This document shows, in pieces, positions 35,382 through 43,871 of a DNA stretch of 64,000 nt (the first letter of the stretch is position 1; each line of letters opens with the position of its first letter). The translations under genes and the position numbers were made by a program. Below the pieces are notes generated by a model. The model had not been told where the DNA came from. It saw only the letters and a program-made list of their open reading frames with translations, and made no database searches. Origin of the DNA: Streptomyces echinatus (lineage in GTDB: Bacteria; Actinomycetota; Actinomycetes; Streptomycetales; Streptomycetaceae); the NCBI RefSeq assembly GCF_014203595.1, contig NZ_JACHJK010000009.1, positions 62,001 to 126,000 of the forward strand, written 5' to 3'.

Positions 35382-36023
35382 TCACCTCCGGGGGAGCAGC
35401 AAAGAACGGTGCCATTCGAAAAATGCGGGAAGGATGGAACGGAGAACACGGAAGGCTGATATCCCCCCGCGCACCGTGCCGATCCGGACGAGTTCGTGTT
35501 CGGGAGCGTCCACGACCACCCGGACGGCCGCGACCGGGCGCTCGCCCGTGCGCACGGCCGCCAGCAGCGTGGCCGCCGACTCCATGTCGACCGCGATCGC
35601 GCCGGTGGCGAGCAGGTCGGACCGCTCGGGTCCCCTGACCACGTGGTCGGAGCCGGTGAGCGGTCCGGTGTGGACGGTGCGTCCGGGCAGCAGGCGCACG
35701 AGTTCCTTGACCAGTAGTTCGGTGCCCACGCACGGGACGGTCCCGCGCGGGTCCCGGGTCTCCTCGGCGACGACCAGGTCGCCGGGGTGCATCCCGGGGG
35801 CCAGCCCGGCACAGAAGCCGGTGGCCAGCACGGCCGTGTCGGCCGGTGCCGGGCCGGCCAGGAGCCGGGTGACGGAGCGTTCCGCCGCACGAGGCCCCAT
35901 GCCCGTGCGGACGAAGGTCACCGGCCCGCCGGCACCGCCGCGGTCGCCGGTGCGCAGGGCGAGGTGCTCGATGCCGAGCGCGCAGGCGATCAGCAGCGGG
36001 GCCGGGGCGGGCTGGTCGTTCAA
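35382..36023 (-). CDS. hpnG: Adenosylhopane nucleosidase/phosphorylase HpnG
   Basis: 213 aa of the purine nucleoside phosphorylase/MTA nucleosidase fold. Recognisable parts are VLATGFCAGLAPGMHPGDLV and TGAIAVDMESAATL, the latter carrying the ribose-binding Met-Glu. It removes adenine from adenosylhopane to give ribosylhopane. TTG start at 36023, one nucleotide from the shc stop, with hpnH 5 bp downstream. Confidence 0.93.
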   Translation of the reverse strand: MNDQPAPAPLLIACALGIEHLALRTGDRGGAGGPVTFVRTGMGPRAAERSVTRLLAGPAPADTAVLATGFCAGLAPGMHPGDLVVAEETRDPRGTVPCVGTELLVKELVRLLPGRTVHTGPLTGSDHVVRGPERSDLLATGAIAVDMESAATLLAAVRTGERPVAAVRVVVDAPEHELVRIGTVRGGISAFRVLRSILPAFFEWHRSLLLPRR

Positions 36024-36024
36024 T

Positions 36025-38055
36025 TCAGTCCCCCTCGGCCTGCGGGGAGGTCTTCCTCGGGCGGGCGAGCAGCTTGCGCTCGAAGGGGTCGCCGTGCAGG
36101 TACCGGCCGAGCGCGGTGAGCGGGAAGACCTGCCGGTAGAGGTGGTAGTTGATGGAGAAGTCCCAGGGGAAGCCGGTGCCGGTGAAGTACGGCTCGTCCC
36201 AGCTGCCGTCCTCCCGCTGGGTCCCGGCCAGCCACTGGACGCCGCGCTCGACGGCCTTGGAGTCCTTCTCCCCCGCCGCGAGCAGGGCCATCAACGCCCA
36301 CGCGGTCTGCGAGGCGGTGGAGGCGCCGCGGCCGCTCCACTCCTTGACGTGCTTGTAGGAGCGCAGGTCCTCGCCCCAGCCGCCGTCGTCGTTCTGGACG
36401 CTCTCCAGCCAGACCACGGCCCGCCGGATCGCGGGGTGCGAGCCGGGCAGTCCCGCCGCGGTGAGTGCGGGGACGACCGACCCGGTGCCGTAGATGTAGT
36501 TGACGCCCCAGCGGCCGAACCACGAGCCGTCGGGCTCCTGTTCGGCGAGCAGCCAGTCGATTCCGCGCCGGGTGCGCGGGTCGTGGGCCAGGCCCTCGGC
36601 GGCGAGCATCTCCACGACGTGCGCGGTGACGTCCGCGGACGGCGGGTCGATGACCTCGCCGAAGTCGCAGAACGGCAGCCGGTTCGGGAACGGGCTGGTG
36701 TTGTCGACGTCGAAGGCGCCCCAGCCGCCGTTCCTGGACTGCATCCCGAGGTTCCAGCGGACGGCCCGCGCGATCGCGTGGTCCACGCGCTCGGGGTCGT
36801 GGTGGCGGACCCTGCGCAGCGCGAGGGCGACCTCGGCGGTGTCGTCGATGTCCGGGTAGTTGTCGTTGTGGAACTCGAAGGCCCATCCGCCCGGGGGAAG
36901 CTGGGGCCGCCGCACGGCCCAGTCGCCGGGCCGGACGATCTCCTCGCCGAGCATCCAGTCGGCCGCCCTGACCAGCTGCGGGTGGTCCACCGGCAGTCCG
37001 GCGTCCACGAGGGCGATGGTGGCCAGGCAGGTGTCCCACACCGGGGACTGGCAGGCCTCGATCATCCGGGCGCCGTCCTCGCGCCAGACGGCGAATCGAT
37101 CCAGCGAGGCGAGGCCCTCGCGCAGCACCGGGTGCTCCAGGTCGTAACCGAGCAGGTGCAGGGCGATGACCGAGTACACGGCCGGGGGCTGGATGCCGCC
37201 CCAGCAGCCGTCGTTCTCCTGCCGCTCGATGATCCAGCGGGCCGCCGAGTTCATCGCGGCCCTGCGCAGCCGGCGCACCGCGACCTTGCGGTAGCCGCGG
37301 ACAACCTTGTCGAGCCGCTGGAAGAGGCCGTCCCAGCTCGCCACCGGGGCGAGCGGCTGCGGCGGGTTCGGGTTGGCCGGGTCGGTGTGCAGCTCGTCCA
37401 GCGCGAACGGCGCCGGGCGCACCGGGCGCTTGGCGGAGACGATGGTGAGCGGCACGATGGTCTGCCGCGCCCAGCACCCGAAGTTGTAGATGTTGAGCGG
37501 GAACCACGTGGGGAAGTAGATGAGCTCCGGCGGGAGTTCGGGCAGGTCCTCCCACTTCCACCAGCCGAACAGGGCGAGCCAGATCCGGGTGAAGACCCGG
37601 GCGGCGGCGATGCCGCCGCGCTCGCGGATCCAGGCGGAGGCCTTCGCCATGTGCGGGGCGTCGGGCGCGTCGCCGGCCAGGCGCAGGGCGACGTACGCCT
37701 CGACGGTGGCCGACAGTTCGCCGGGGCCGCCGTGGAAGGTGGCCCAGGTGCCGTCCGGGCGCTGCTCACCGCGGATGAACGTGGCGGCGGCCTGCGCGGT
37801 GTGCTCGTCCAGGATGCCCAGGAACTGACGGAGCAGCAGGTCCTCGGCGTCCATGGTGACGTTGGTCTCCAGGTCGCCCTTCCACCAGCCCTCGGTGTCC
37901 TGCGTGGCGAGCAGGAAGTCGGTGGCGCGTCGTGCGGCGCGTGCGGCGGCTTCTTGTACCCCGGCCGCCTCGGGGGTGATGAGTGTGGTGTCGCTGGCCG
38001 CGGCAGCGCGGGGCGGCAGGGTCGCCCCGGTGCTTCCGTCGGTCGTCGCTGTCAT
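36025..38055 (-). CDS. shc: Squalene-hopene cyclase
   Basis: 676 aa. The protonating DXDD motif is present as Asp402-Ile-Asp-Asp405, and several QW repeats are visible (e.g. QEPDGSWFGRWGVNYIYG, QREDGSWDEPYFTG, RPDGTWATFHGG). It cyclises squalene to hopene/hopanol at the membrane. The ATG at 38055 follows GAAGGGGA; the N-terminal 35 residues before VQEAAARAARRATDFLLAT are a low-complexity extension. A 116-bp gap separates it from the upstream polyprenyl synthase, the largest in the operon, so a second promoter is possible. Confidence 0.97.
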   Translation of the reverse strand: MTATTDGSTGATLPPRAAAASDTTLITPEAAGVQEAAARAARRATDFLLATQDTEGWWKGDLETNVTMDAEDLLLRQFLGILDEHTAQAAATFIRGEQRPDGTWATFHGGPGELSATVEAYVALRLAGDAPDAPHMAKASAWIRERGGIAAARVFTRIWLALFGWWKWEDLPELPPELIYFPTWFPLNIYNFGCWARQTIVPLTIVSAKRPVRPAPFALDELHTDPANPNPPQPLAPVASWDGLFQRLDKVVRGYRKVAVRRLRRAAMNSAARWIIERQENDGCWGGIQPPAVYSVIALHLLGYDLEHPVLREGLASLDRFAVWREDGARMIEACQSPVWDTCLATIALVDAGLPVDHPQLVRAADWMLGEEIVRPGDWAVRRPQLPPGGWAFEFHNDNYPDIDDTAEVALALRRVRHHDPERVDHAIARAVRWNLGMQSRNGGWGAFDVDNTSPFPNRLPFCDFGEVIDPPSADVTAHVVEMLAAEGLAHDPRTRRGIDWLLAEQEPDGSWFGRWGVNYIYGTGSVVPALTAAGLPGSHPAIRRAVVWLESVQNDDGGWGEDLRSYKHVKEWSGRGASTASQTAWALMALLAAGEKDSKAVERGVQWLAGTQREDGSWDEPYFTGTGFPWDFSINYHLYRQVFPLTALGRYLHGDPFERKLLARPRKTSPQAEGD

Positions 38056-38171
38056 GGCTTCCCCTTCGTGCAGTCGTGCGAGTCGTGCTGCTGTGGGTCC
38101 GCCGTCGGCCGGTGTCCGCATCCCTGCGGCACCGGCCGGCGACTAAGCGAGGCAAGTCCGGCCGATAGTGA

Positions 38172-39308
38172 TCATCTCTTCCGTACGACGACGAAGTCGG
38201 CGAGCGCCGTGAAGGAGTCCCGCACCCGGCCCGGCATGTCGACGGCGTCGAGGGCCTCGACGGCGACGGTGTGCTGGCGGCGCGCCTCCTCGGCCGTCCA
38301 CTCGCGGCCGCCGGCCTCCTCGATGAGGGCGGCGCGGGCGGCGAACTCCTCCTCGGAGAAGTTCTCGAAGTCGCTGCTCTTGGCGTCGGCGGCGAGGATC
38401 TCACCGAGCTGCTCGGAGGCGGGGCCGCCGGCCGCGAGGGCGGCGACGACCGGCAGGGACTTCTTGCGCTGGCGCAGGTCGCTCCAGGTCTGCTTGCCGG
38501 TGGCCTCCGGGTCGCCCCAGATGCCGAGCAGGTCGTCCACGGCCTGGAAGGCGAGGCCGAGGTGATAGCCGTACCGTTCCAGCGCGTCGGCGGTGGCGTC
38601 GTCCGCGCCGCCGAGCACCGCGCCGATGGAGGAGGCGCAGGCGAGCAGGGCACCGGTCTTGTTGCCCTCCATCTCCAGGCACTCCTCGACGCTGACGCGG
38701 TCGCGGTGCTCGTAGGAGATGTCCTGGGCCTGACCGTCGATCAGGGCGCGGGTGGCGGTGGTCAGCCGGCGGGTGGCGCGGCCGGCCTCGACGGTCCCGA
38801 GCTCCAGCAGGACCTCGTTGGCGAGGGCGAACAGGGCGTCGCCGACCAGGATGGCCTGGGCGGGACCGTGCACCTTCCATACGGTGTCGCGGTGCCGGCG
38901 CTGCTCGTCGCCGTCCATCAGGTCGTCGTGCAGCAGCGAGAAGTTGTGCACGAGTTCGACGGCGACCGCGCCCGGGACGCCTGCCTCGGGTGCGGCGCCG
39001 GTGACTTCGGCGGAGAGCACGGCGAGCGCCGGGCGGACGGCCTTGCCGCCGTCCCCCTCGGCGGGGTTGCCGGCGGCGTCGATCCAGCCGAAGTGGTAGG
39101 CGGCGACGGTGTCCATGGGCGGCGCCAGGCGGTCGACGGCCTCGCGGAGCACCGGCGTGGCCAGGGTCCGGCCGCGCTCCAGCAGCGCGGTCACGTCCAC
39201 CGCGGGCCTCCGAGCGGGCGTCGCGGCCGGGGGCACAGTGGGCACAGTCTCTCCTCTTGTTGCGGTACCGGGGGTGCGGGGGCCTGCCGCATGCTCCAGA
39301 CCGGGCAT
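38172..39308 (-). CDS. Polyprenyl (farnesyl) diphosphate synthase
   Basis: 378-aa E-type prenyltransferase. The first Asp-rich motif is HDDLMDGDEQRR (DDxxxxD-like, with one fewer residue than classic FPPS) and the second FQAVDDLLGIWGD. It probably supplies farnesyl diphosphate for squalene synthesis. The ATG at 39308 overlaps the hpnE stop as ATGA; the first 35 residues are Pro/Thr/Ala-rich and may be dispensable. Confidence 0.92.
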   Translation of the reverse strand: MPGLEHAAGPRTPGTATRGETVPTVPPAATPARRPAVDVTALLERGRTLATPVLREAVDRLAPPMDTVAAYHFGWIDAAGNPAEGDGGKAVRPALAVLSAEVTGAAPEAGVPGAVAVELVHNFSLLHDDLMDGDEQRRHRDTVWKVHGPAQAILVGDALFALANEVLLELGTVEAGRATRRLTTATRALIDGQAQDISYEHRDRVSVEECLEMEGNKTGALLACASSIGAVLGGADDATADALERYGYHLGLAFQAVDDLLGIWGDPEATGKQTWSDLRQRKKSLPVVAALAAGGPASEQLGEILAADAKSSDFENFSEEEFAARAALIEEAGGREWTAEEARRQHTVAVEALDAVDMPGRVRDSFTALADFVVVRKR

Positions 39309-40732
39309 CAGGCCGCCTCCTCGAACTCGAAGAGGTGGCGGGGGCGGGGCCGGCCCAGGGTGCTGAGGGCGGCGTCGGCCGCGCTCACTCCACTGCGGAC
39401 CGCGCTCTCCATGGTCGCGGGCCACCCGGTGGCGGTCCACGCTCCGGCCAGGTACAGGCCGGGGGCCTTGGTGCGGGCGCCGGGCCGCAGCCGCCCGACG
39501 CCGGGGGCGGGGGCGAACGTCGCCGTGCGCTCCCGGGTCACGAAGAAGTCCAGCACCTCGGCCGTGCGCGTGCCCGGGATGAGCCGCTCCAGTTCGGGCA
39601 GATAGCGCTCGCGGAGGCCGGCGACCGGCATGTCGATCTCGTCCTGCGCGGCCGACTGGGACAGCGCGAGGTACTGTCCCGCCTTCAGTCCCGAGGCGTG
39701 GCTGCGGTCGAACACCCACTGCACGGGGGTGCCGACGGCCGCGAAGAAGGGGCGCGCGAGGACCTTGCGGTCGTAGACGACGTGGACGTTCAGGATCGGT
39801 GCGGTGCCGATCTCCAGCAGCCGCCCGGGGTCGTCGAGGGCGCCGGCCGGCAGCAGTTCGTGGGCCTCGCGCTGGGGTACGGCGAGGACGACGGCGTCCG
39901 CGGAAATCGTCTCGCCGGGAACCTGAACGCTCCAGGCCCCGTTCTCGTTGTTGAGGACGGAGGTGACGCGTGTACGGACCTCGGTACGCACGCCCGCGGA
40001 GTCGAGCGCCTTGCGGGCGAGCCGGTCGTGCAGTTCGCCCAGCGGGACATGGGCCCAGCCGATGTCGGCCGCGCCCGGGTCGGACAGCAGACCGGTCTTG
40101 AACACCATCGCGGCGAGCCCCAGCGAGGCGTCGCCCGCGACCGCGTTGAGCGTGGCGACCCCGACCAGGTCCCACAGGGCCTCGACGGCACGCGCGGACT
40201 GGCCGTGCGCGGCCAGCCAGCTGCCGAAGTCCTGGGTGTCCAGAGCTGGATCGGTGAGGTCGAGCCCCTTCAGCGCGAGCGCGGCCCGCCCGACGGCCGC
40301 GCGCTCGGCGAGCGAGAGATGCGGATAGGCGGCCAGGCTGCGCCCCAGGTGGAGGGGGACGGGCAGCGGGTCGCGCCGCAGCCTGCCGAGCCGCCGCCCC
40401 TCGGGCTTGGCGACGTCGACGACGGGCACGTCCAGGCGGTCCTGCAGCGGTGCCAGCGCCGCGCCCTCGATGCGGTCGAGGAACCAGCGGTAGGCGGTGC
40501 AGCAGCGCAGGTACACGTGCTGTCCGTTGTCGACGGTCAGTTCGCCGCGCTGGAAGGAGAAGGCGAGGCCGCCCAGCCTTGGCCTGCCTTCGAGCAGGGT
40601 GACCCGGACGCCGGCGTCGGCGAGGGCGAGCGCCGCGGTGATCCCGGCGAGCCCGCCGCCGACCACGACGGCGCTGCGGCCTGTCCGCGGGCCGTCGGCC
40701 GGTGCCGGTGCGGGGGGTGAGCCGTCGCTCAT
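39308..40732 (-). CDS. hpnE: Hydroxysqualene dehydroxylase HpnE
   Basis: 474-aa FAD-dependent amine-oxidase-family protein. The dinucleotide motif is SAVVVGGGLAGITAALALAD followed by GVRVTLLEGRPRLGG, with the C-terminal FAD contact in GLYLAGAWTATGWPATMESA. With HpnC and HpnD it converts presqualene diphosphate via hydroxysqualene to squalene. ATG 40732 has GGAAGGA upstream and overlaps the stop of a 42-codon ORF as ATGA. Confidence 0.95.
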   Translation of the reverse strand: MSDGSPPAPAPADGPRTGRSAVVVGGGLAGITAALALADAGVRVTLLEGRPRLGGLAFSFQRGELTVDNGQHVYLRCCTAYRWFLDRIEGAALAPLQDRLDVPVVDVAKPEGRRLGRLRRDPLPVPLHLGRSLAAYPHLSLAERAAVGRAALALKGLDLTDPALDTQDFGSWLAAHGQSARAVEALWDLVGVATLNAVAGDASLGLAAMVFKTGLLSDPGAADIGWAHVPLGELHDRLARKALDSAGVRTEVRTRVTSVLNNENGAWSVQVPGETISADAVVLAVPQREAHELLPAGALDDPGRLLEIGTAPILNVHVVYDRKVLARPFFAAVGTPVQWVFDRSHASGLKAGQYLALSQSAAQDEIDMPVAGLRERYLPELERLIPGTRTAEVLDFFVTRERTATFAPAPGVGRLRPGARTKAPGLYLAGAWTATGWPATMESAVRSGVSAADAALSTLGRPRPRHLFEFEEAA

Positions 40733-40857
40733 CGTGCGTCCTTCCGTGCGTGCCGAGCGTGCTGGTTGAACGGTGCACGCCCGGCCGTCGCAGTCAGGGA
40801 CGCCACGCCGCAACGGAGGGTTGCCTGCCGCTTGCCGTCCGGTTCGGTGCGCTCCAT
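40729..40857 (-). CDS. 42-aa protein between hpnD and hpnE, DUF6380-like
   Basis: A basic small protein, MERTEPDGKRQATLRCGVAS then LTATAGRAPFNQHARHAR. Its ATG overlaps the hpnD stop (ATGA), and its TGA overlaps the hpnE start (ATGA), so it bridges two hopanoid genes by coupled translation. The sequence resembles tiny streptomycete proteins annotated DUF6380 (from memory). It may be a real small protein or a translated linker that keeps ribosomes on the message; no catalytic feature is visible. Confidence 0.7.
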   Translation of the reverse strand: MERTEPDGKRQATLRCGVASLTATAGRAPFNQHARHARKDAR

Positions 40858-41819
40858 CAGGCGCGCCTCCGCACGGAGCGCCGGGAGACATGGCGGGTCA
40901 CGTGCCGGGTGTCGAGTCCGGACAGGCCGCGCACGGCGACGTAGGCCTTCTCGTGGCCGGGCAGCGAGACCCGGCCGCGCAGCACGGCCTCCGGGTCGCG
41001 CTCGATGCGGTCCAGCAGCCGGCGGTAGATGCCGGCCATCGCGGCCACACAGGCGCCGCTGCGCCGGTCGAGCATGGGCAGCAGCCGGTAGCCCTCGGCG
41101 AACAGAGCCCGGGCGCGCCGCACTTCGAAGTGGACGAGGCCGGCGAAGTCGGAGCCCTCCGGCGGGGTCGGCGCGTGGAACCCGGCCGAGCAGCCGAACT
41201 TGGCGAGGTCGTCGGCGGGCAGATAGGTCCGGCCGCCCGTGGCGTCCTCGCGGACGTCGCGCAGGATGTTGGTGAGCTGCAGCGCGAGGCCCAGCGTGTC
41301 GGCGTACTCGGCCGCCCGTTCGGCGCCGCGCGCGCCCGGCTCGGTGCCGAACACGCCGAGCGAGAGGCGGCCGATGGCACCGGCGACGCACCGGCAGTAC
41401 ACCTTGAGGTCGTCCCAGGTCTCGTAGGTCTCCCCGCGCACGTCCATCTGGACGCCGTCGATCAGCTCGTCGAGACCGCCGAGCGGGATCGGGAAGGCCC
41501 GCGCGGCGTGGCTGAGGGCGACGGCCACCGGGTCGGTGTCGTCCTCCCCGACCTTGTCCTCGCGGACCCGGACGAGCAGCGTCCGGGTGTCCTCCAGACG
41601 TGCCAGCTTGGTCTCGCCGGGCAGGTCGCCGTCGCCGATGTCGTCCACGCGCCGGGAGAACGCGTACAGCGCCGACATGGCGCGTCGCTTGGCCGTCGGC
41701 AGCAGCCGGATACCGTACGCGAAGTTACGGGCCTGCTGCCCGGTGACGGCCTCGCAGTAGCTGTAGGCGGCGAGTACCGGTGCGGACACGTGCGGCGGAG
41801 AATCCACGGTCCGGATCAC
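40857..41819 (-). CDS. hpnD: Presqualene diphosphate synthase HpnD
   Basis: 320 aa, trans-isoprenyl diphosphate synthase (squalene/phytoene synthase) family. Asp-rich motifs are SRRVDDIGDGDLPGE and ILRDVREDATGGRTYLP; the YRYC-like Tyr/Arg segments DDLKVYCRCVAGAIG are intact. It couples two farnesyl diphosphates to presqualene diphosphate. GTG 41819 overlaps the hpnC stop as GTGA. Confidence 0.95.
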   Translation of the reverse strand: MIRTVDSPPHVSAPVLAAYSYCEAVTGQQARNFAYGIRLLPTAKRRAMSALYAFSRRVDDIGDGDLPGETKLARLEDTRTLLVRVREDKVGEDDTDPVAVALSHAARAFPIPLGGLDELIDGVQMDVRGETYETWDDLKVYCRCVAGAIGRLSLGVFGTEPGARGAERAAEYADTLGLALQLTNILRDVREDATGGRTYLPADDLAKFGCSAGFHAPTPPEGSDFAGLVHFEVRRARALFAEGYRLLPMLDRRSGACVAAMAGIYRRLLDRIERDPEAVLRGRVSLPGHEKAYVAVRGLSGLDTRHVTRHVSRRSVRRRA

Positions 41820-42712
41820 CCCTCTCCTCGCAGGATCACGCCCGCCTCACGCAGCAACTGGACCTTGCCGGGTCTGGGCGGGCCGGAAAGTACGTCGTAT
41901 TCGGCGGCGGCGATCGCCCTGATCGCCGCCTTCCCCCCTGCCACGAACCCCGCGAGCAGCAACTTCAGCCTGCCGTGGACGCTACCCACGAGGGGGGCGC
42001 CTTCATTCAGCAGATCGCGGGCGCGTTGTGCTTCGTATGCAACCAGGGTGCGCACCGATGCGCCTGTGGTTTTCGCGGAGAGGTCCGCTTCCTCGACGTG
42101 GAAGCGCTTCATGTCCTCGGCGGGGAGGTAGATCCGGTCGCGGCCGAGGTCCTCGGCGACGTCCTGGAGGTGCTCGACGATCTGGAGTGCGGTGCAGATC
42201 GCGTCGGACAGCCGGATCCGTTCGGGGGTCGAGGTGCCGGTGACGGCGAGGACGAGGCGGCCGACGGGGTTGGCCGACAGTTCGCAGTAGGCGAGGAGGT
42301 CGTCGTAGGTCTCGTACCGGGTGACGAGCTGGTCCTGGCGGTTGGCGGCGATCAGGCCGAGGAACGGCTCGGGAGTCAGCGCGCGGCGGCGGACAGTGGG
42401 CTGCAGGCGCCGCAGCAGCGGGTGGCGCGGGGTGCCGTCGAAGACGCGGCGCAGGTCGGCCTCGAAGGCGTCGAGGAGGACCAGCCGGTCCGCCGCCCCG
42501 GCCGGCGACACGCCGAGCGCCCGGGCGTCGGCTCCGCCGGGGGCGAGGTCGCCGTCGCCGATGTCGTCGACGAGGCGGGCGAAGCCGTAGACGGCCATGA
42601 GGTCGTCGCGCCAGGCTCTGGGGAGGAAGAAGGGGGCCACGGGGAAGTTCTCGCTCGCGGCCTTGTCCAGCGTGGCGCGTTCCAGGTCGGGCGCCGGGGC
42701 GGTGCCCGTCAT
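41816..42712 (-). CDS. hpnC: Hydroxysqualene synthase HpnC
   Basis: 298 aa of the same fold as HpnD. Motifs: GFARLVDDIGDGDLAPGG and LQDVAEDLGRDRIYLPAEDM. It turns presqualene diphosphate into hydroxysqualene. ATG 42712 overlaps the stop of a short upstream ORF as ATGA and has a poor Shine-Dalgarno of its own, so translation may depend on that upstream ORF. First recognised gene of the hopanoid operon. Confidence 0.94.
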   Translation of the reverse strand: MTGTAPAPDLERATLDKAASENFPVAPFFLPRAWRDDLMAVYGFARLVDDIGDGDLAPGGADARALGVSPAGAADRLVLLDAFEADLRRVFDGTPRHPLLRRLQPTVRRRALTPEPFLGLIAANRQDQLVTRYETYDDLLAYCELSANPVGRLVLAVTGTSTPERIRLSDAICTALQIVEHLQDVAEDLGRDRIYLPAEDMKRFHVEEADLSAKTTGASVRTLVAYEAQRARDLLNEGAPLVGSVHGRLKLLLAGFVAGGKAAIRAIAAAEYDVLSGPPRPGKVQLLREAGVILRGEG

Positions 42713-42774
42713 CGGGGGCAGCCCTGGGCGGGGACGGCACATGCTGCGCTGAGCTGGGGAGTTTCCGTAGCCAT
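42709..42774 (-). CDS. 21-codon leader ORF upstream of hpnC
   Basis: ATG 42774 follows GGGAG-rich sequence (CGGGAGATGTGACGGCA before the ATG) and encodes MATETPQLSAACAVPAQGCP plus R, ending in a TGA that overlaps the hpnC ATG by 4 nt. It could be a translated leader that couples expression of the operon, or a decayed earlier start region of hpnC. No attenuation-like codon run is obvious. Confidence 0.5.
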   Translation of the reverse strand: MATETPQLSAACAVPAQGCPR

Positions 42775-43027
42775 TGCCGTCACATCTCCCGTTCTACACT
42801 GCCGACCCAATACACACTATTTCGGACACGCCGCCCCGCAATGCGCAGGGACACCCCCAGGAAGGGCGGCGCGCATTTTCGCCCCACTTGCCGGTTTCCG
42901 GCACCGGTACAGCTTACGTTGTACAACGCAGTACGGACCGTCGGGGTGTCCTGCGCATCACAACAACACACCGATTGGCTCCAAGATTCCTTGCAGCAGT
43001 GCGAGTTGACGTTTCCTTTGCGGACGG
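42775..43027. promoter_or_regulatory. Upstream region of the hopanoid operon
   Basis: This 250-bp interval must contain the main hopanoid promoter on the minus strand. It holds a perfect 12-bp palindrome CGTTGTACAACG (42917-42928), a plausible operator. No reliable -35/-10 pair can be chosen by eye and no ORF with coding character is present. Confidence 0.45.
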
Positions 43028-43060
43028 AGGGCCCCGCCGGACGAATTCCGGCGGGGCCCT
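43028..43060. terminator. Terminator of the exporter operon
   Basis: 13-bp perfect inverted repeat AGGGCCCCGCCGG / CCGGCGGGGCCCT with a 7-nt loop, 23 nt past the stop of the leftward ABC ATPase gene. It separates that operon from the hopanoid promoter. Confidence 0.85.
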
Positions 43061-43082
43061 GTCCGTACTGCGCCGAAACGGG

Positions 43083-43871
43083 TCACTTCCCCGTGAACTT
43101 CTCGTACTCCTTCAGGACCTCGTCGGTCGGTCCGTCCATCCGCAGTTCACCGCGCTCCAGCCACAGCACGCGGTTGCAGGTGTCACGGATGGACTTGTTG
43201 TTGTGACTGACCAGAAAGACCGTTCCGGCCTCTTTGCGCAGTTCCCGGATCCGTTCTTCGGAACGCTTCTGGAACTTGCGGTCACCGGTCGCCAGCGCCT
43301 CGTCGATCATGAGGACGTCATGGTCCTTGGCGGCGGCGATGGAGAAACGCAGCCGGGCCGCCATGCCGGAGGAGTACGTGCGCATCGGCAGGGTGATGAA
43401 ATCGCCCTTTTCGTTGATGCCGGAGAAGTCGACGATGTCCTGGTAGCGCTCCTTGATCTGCTCCCGGGACATGCCCATGGCGAGACCGCCGAGAATGACG
43501 TTCCGCTCGCCCGTGAGGTCGTTCATCAGGGCCGCGTTCACGCCCAGCAGGGACGGCTGGCCGTCGGTGTAGACCTTGCCCTTCTCCGCCGGCAGCAGGC
43601 CGGCGATGGCACGCAGCAAGGTGGACTTGCCGGAGCCGTTGGAGCCGATCAGGCCGACGGCCTCGCCGCGGTAGGCGGTGAACGACACACCGCGCACGGC
43701 GTGCACCTTGCGCACGCCCCGCGCCGCGTCGTCGGAGCCCCGCCTGAGGATGCGGCTCAGGGCCGCCGTAGCGCTGCCCTTGCCGGTCTTGGCGCCGTTG
43801 ACCCGGTAGACGATGTGCAGCTCGTCCGCGATGACCGTCGGGCGCGGGTCCCTGGTGTTCTGCTCAGCCAC
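43083..43871 (-). CDS. ABC transporter ATPase, polysaccharide/teichoic-acid export (TagH/Wzt-like)
   Basis: 262 aa. Walker A GSNGSGKSTLLRAIAG, Walker B DVLMIDEALATGD, and the H-loop FLVSHNNKSI are present; the C-loop reads YSSGMAARLRFSIAA, the TagH/Wzt-type variant of the signature. There is no C-terminal carbohydrate-binding extension. GTG 43871 overlaps the permease stop by 8 nt. With the permease it should flip a lipid-linked glycan or polyol-phosphate polymer. Confidence 0.93.
   Translation of the reverse strand: MAEQNTRDPRPTVIADELHIVYRVNGAKTGKGSATAALSRILRRGSDDAARGVRKVHAVRGVSFTAYRGEAVGLIGSNGSGKSTLLRAIAGLLPAEKGKVYTDGQPSLLGVNAALMNDLTGERNVILGGLAMGMSREQIKERYQDIVDFSGINEKGDFITLPMRTYSSGMAARLRFSIAAAKDHDVLMIDEALATGDRKFQKRSEERIRELRKEAGTVFLVSHNNKSIRDTCNRVLWLERGELRMDGPTDEVLKEYEKFTGK

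Noticed and set aside
33769..38565. A very long open frame (about 1,600 codons) on the plus strand antisense to the hopanoid genes
   Set aside because: It is the complement of ispG, hpnH, hpnG and shc, all of which show intact family motifs. Very GC-rich DNA gives long stop-free antisense frames.
42780..42971. A 63-codon minus-strand frame upstream of hpnC
   Set aside because: No ribosome binding site, composition unlike neighbours, and it lies in the probable promoter region.
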